Below are positions 63,507-64,000 of a stretch of 64,000 nt of DNA, one piece after another (within the stretch, counting starts at the first letter, position 1; every line of letters begins with the position of its first letter). The notes under the pieces are model-generated. The model searched no databases and was not told where the DNA came from. It worked only from the letters and a program-made list of their open reading frames with translations. Source of the DNA: Alitta virens (taxonomy: Eukaryota; Annelida; Polychaeta; Phyllodocida; Nereididae); contig OW028579.1 in NCBI GenBank assembly GCA_932294295.1, positions 8,740,370 through 8,804,369 of the forward strand, in the 5' to 3' direction. The position numbers and the translations under genes were made by a program.

Positions 63507-64000
63507 AAAGTTGACAGCTTAATGTTGACAGCTTAATGTTGACAGCTTAATGTTGACGATTTAATGTTGACGGCTCAATGTTGATAGCTTAATGTTGTTG
63601 ACAGCTTAATGTTGTTGACAGCTTAATGTTGACAGCTTAATGTTGTTGACAGCTTAATGTTGACAGCTTAATGTTGTTGACAGCTTAATGTTGATAGCTT
63701 AATGTTGATAGCTTAATGTTGACAGCTTAATGTTGACAACTTAATGTTGACAGTTTAATGTTGACAGCTTAATGTTGACAGCTTAATGTTGACGATTTAA
63801 TGTTGACGGCTCAATGTTGACAGCTTAATGTTGTTGACAGCTTAATGTTGACAGCTTAATGTTGTTGACAGCTTAATGTTGATAGCTTAATGTCGACAGC
63901 TTAATGTTGACAGTTTAATGTTGACAGTTTAATGTTGACAGCTTAATGTTGACAGCTTAATGTTGACAGCTTGATGTTGACAGCTTGATGTTGACAGCTT
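63507..64000 (+). repeat. Start of a further HOR, cut by the window end
   Basis: It follows the usual order after AAAG: GACGATTT/GACGGCTC, GATAGC, GACAACTT, GACAGTTT, GTCGAC and two GACAGTTT units, then paired CTTGATGTT units as at 58917. It has one more TTGTTGAC and plain-unit pair (near 63650-63680) than its neighbours. The array clearly continues beyond the window. Confidence 0.85.

Larger units (their letters stand above)
1..64000 (+). repeat. Satellite array of 14 bp and 17 bp monomers filling the window
   Basis: The entire window is built from one monomer, GACAGCTTAATGTT (14 bp), and a 17 bp form with an extra TTG, GTTGACAGCTTAATGTT. Most differences are single substitutions in the first eight bases (GATAGC, GACAGTTT, GTCGAC, GCCAGC, GACGGC, GACAGCC). 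All monomers face the same way; I see no reverse-complement monomer and no stretch of unrelated sequence. The canonical 14-mer carries TAA and TGA on the plus strand and TAA on the minus strand. Because 14 is not a multiple of 3, each stop passes through all three frames within 42 bp, so no open reading frame of useful length exists on either strand. The array runs off both window edges. It is a nuclear tandem satellite by its form; its chromosomal location cannot be read from the sequence. Confidence 0.98.

Noticed and set aside
1..64000. A short ATG-to-TAA frame in nearly every monomer (Met-Leu-Thr-Ala-stop), each stop overlapping the next ATG as TAATG
   Set aside because: It is a consequence of the monomer sequence and length. 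Five-codon frames in every repeat, with stops in all frames, show no sign of selection for coding.
1..64000. TTGACA every 14 or 17 bp, identical to the bacterial -35 promoter consensus
   Set aside because: No TATAAT-like -10 element lies at the right distance, no gene follows, and a 64 kb satellite is not a bacterial context.
1..64000. CRISPR array
   Set aside because: There are no unique spacers between repeats; the repeats abut directly and are only 14 or 17 bp.
1..64000. Telomere repeat or iteron-type plasmid origin
   Set aside because: The monomer is not a G-strand telomere motif, and iteron clusters are short and sit next to a replication gene; here the array fills 64 kb with no gene.
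1..64000. Plant W-box elements (TTGAC core)
   Set aside because: The classical W-box needs TTGACC or TTGACT; almost all units read TTGACA, and the host group is unknown.

Overview
The whole window, base 1 to base 64000, is one uninterrupted satellite array. I find no gene, RNA gene, transposon, CRISPR array or unique-sequence island in it. The basic monomer is 14 bp (GACAGCTTAATGTT, about 36% GC). A second class is 17 bp (GTTGACAGCTTAATGTT), which is the same unit with one extra TTG triplet. All monomers lie head to tail in one orientation. An array of this size and hierarchy points to a nuclear chromosome of a eukaryote: centromeric, pericentromeric, subtelomeric or other heterochromatin. 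The sequence alone does not identify the species, and I do not recognise the monomer as a named satellite.

The monomers are organised into a higher-order repeat (HOR). Rare variants recur in a fixed order and act as landmarks. The best is a unit ending TTAAAGTT instead of TTAATGTT, called the AAAG landmark here. I find it 33 times, at 1543, 3567, 5592, 7625, 9245, 9868, 11334, 11859, 13953, 15806, 17960, 22550, 26256, 26990, 29323, 30688, 33473, 34224, 36487, 38337, 40978, 42306, 44502, 45222, 47555, 48920, 51722, 52470, 54730, 56058, 58486, 60651 and 63507. At the left (1543 to 7624) the spacing is regular at 2024, 2025 and 2033 bp. The first of these periods fits 113 monomers of 14 bp plus 26 of 17 bp, 139 in all. 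Each HOR is itself built from sub-blocks anchored on a doublet of units beginning GACGATTT and GACGGCTC (or GATGGCTC).

From about 9 kb rightwards the regular ladder is broken by deletions and by stacked segmental tandem duplications whose order can be partly read. (1) A 1365 bp duplication (28820-30184 and 30185-31956) and a 407/421 bp duplication inside its second copy predate the largest event. (2) A tandem duplication of about 13.75 kb has copy 1 at 24461-42706, since enlarged, and copy 2 at 42707-56459. (3) Only inside copy 1, an 1850 bp segment was duplicated (34989-36838 and 36839-38688) with no mismatch that I can find, and then a 2655 bp segment spanning that junction was duplicated (36538-39192 and 39193-41833). 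(4) A 3.7 kb duplication (19269-22988 and 22989-26694) overlaps the left end of (2) and appears younger than it. A conserved 1165 bp block (the B block, starting at a GATAGATT unit) occurs eight times. From 56.5 kb to the end the array returns to more regular HORs with one clear mosaic patch at 61412-61501.

Nothing here works as a set of genes. The interest lies in the repeat architecture: a short two-length monomer, an HOR of well over 100 monomers, and a legible history of recent duplications with breakpoints at monomer edges. CpG-containing variants show paired TG and CA derivatives, as expected if the array is methylated. All comparisons were made by eye, so breakpoints are good to about one or two monomers unless stated otherwise.
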